Assembly (NCBI GenBank): GCA_903828035.1
Contig: CAIKKV010000621.1
Location: 1-6,200, forward strand
Direction: 5' to 3'
DNA from: an uncultured bacterium
GTDB taxonomy: Bacteria > Verrucomicrobiota > Kiritimatiellia > CAIKKV01
Length of the DNA stretch: 6,200 bases
The notes beneath the pieces were generated by a model. That model saw nothing but the letters and a program-made list of their open reading frames with translations, searched no databases and was not told the origin of the DNA. A program made the position numbers and the translations under genes. The first letter of the stretch is position 1; every line of letters starts with the position of its first letter. Of the stretch, positions 6,200 through 6,200 are shown piece by piece.

Positions 6200-6200
6200 A

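Overview
All recognisable genes lie on the minus strand, so the operon reads from right to left. The DNA is G+C-rich, with strong G/C preference at third codon positions. The window is almost entirely coding: the largest gap between genes is 37 bases. The proteins resemble those of GC-rich environmental bacteria, with a flavour of the Planctomycetes-Verrucomicrobia-Lentisphaerae group. That taxonomic impression comes from remembered family resemblance, not from a search, and is weak. There is no rRNA, tRNA, mobile element, CRISPR array or phage gene.

In transcription order the cassette is: (1) the C-terminal 112 residues of an NAD-dependent epimerase/dehydratase (SDR), cut by the right edge; (2) a 391-residue Gfo/Idh/MocA oxidoreductase; (3) a second, divergent Gfo/Idh/MocA oxidoreductase of 357 residues; (4) a 327-residue D-isomer-specific 2-hydroxyacid dehydrogenase; (5) a 441-residue class III PLP aminotransferase; (6) a 408-residue M20 metallopeptidase/deacylase of the ArgE/DapE type; (7) the first ten codons of a gene cut by the left edge, which look like the start of a zinc-type medium-chain dehydrogenase. 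Three of the six junctions are ATGA overlaps (2/3, 3/4 and 5/6). The others are gaps of 13 bases (1/2), 37 bases (4/5) and 4 bases (6/7). This layout strongly suggests one co-transcribed, partly translationally coupled unit.

The enzyme mix points to catabolism or interconversion of a small polar metabolite that is part sugar or sugar acid (epimerase, two Gfo/Idh/MocA enzymes, a possible MDR enzyme) and part amino acid or N-acylated amino compound (M20 deacylase, class III transaminase, 2-hydroxyacid dehydrogenase). A plausible but unproven sub-route is deacylation, then transamination, then reduction of the resulting oxo-acid. No transporter, regulator, promoter or terminator is visible, so the substrate cannot be read from this window. 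I recognise no named pathway with this exact gene order. I see no dramatic new system; the interest is in an unassigned metabolic operon.
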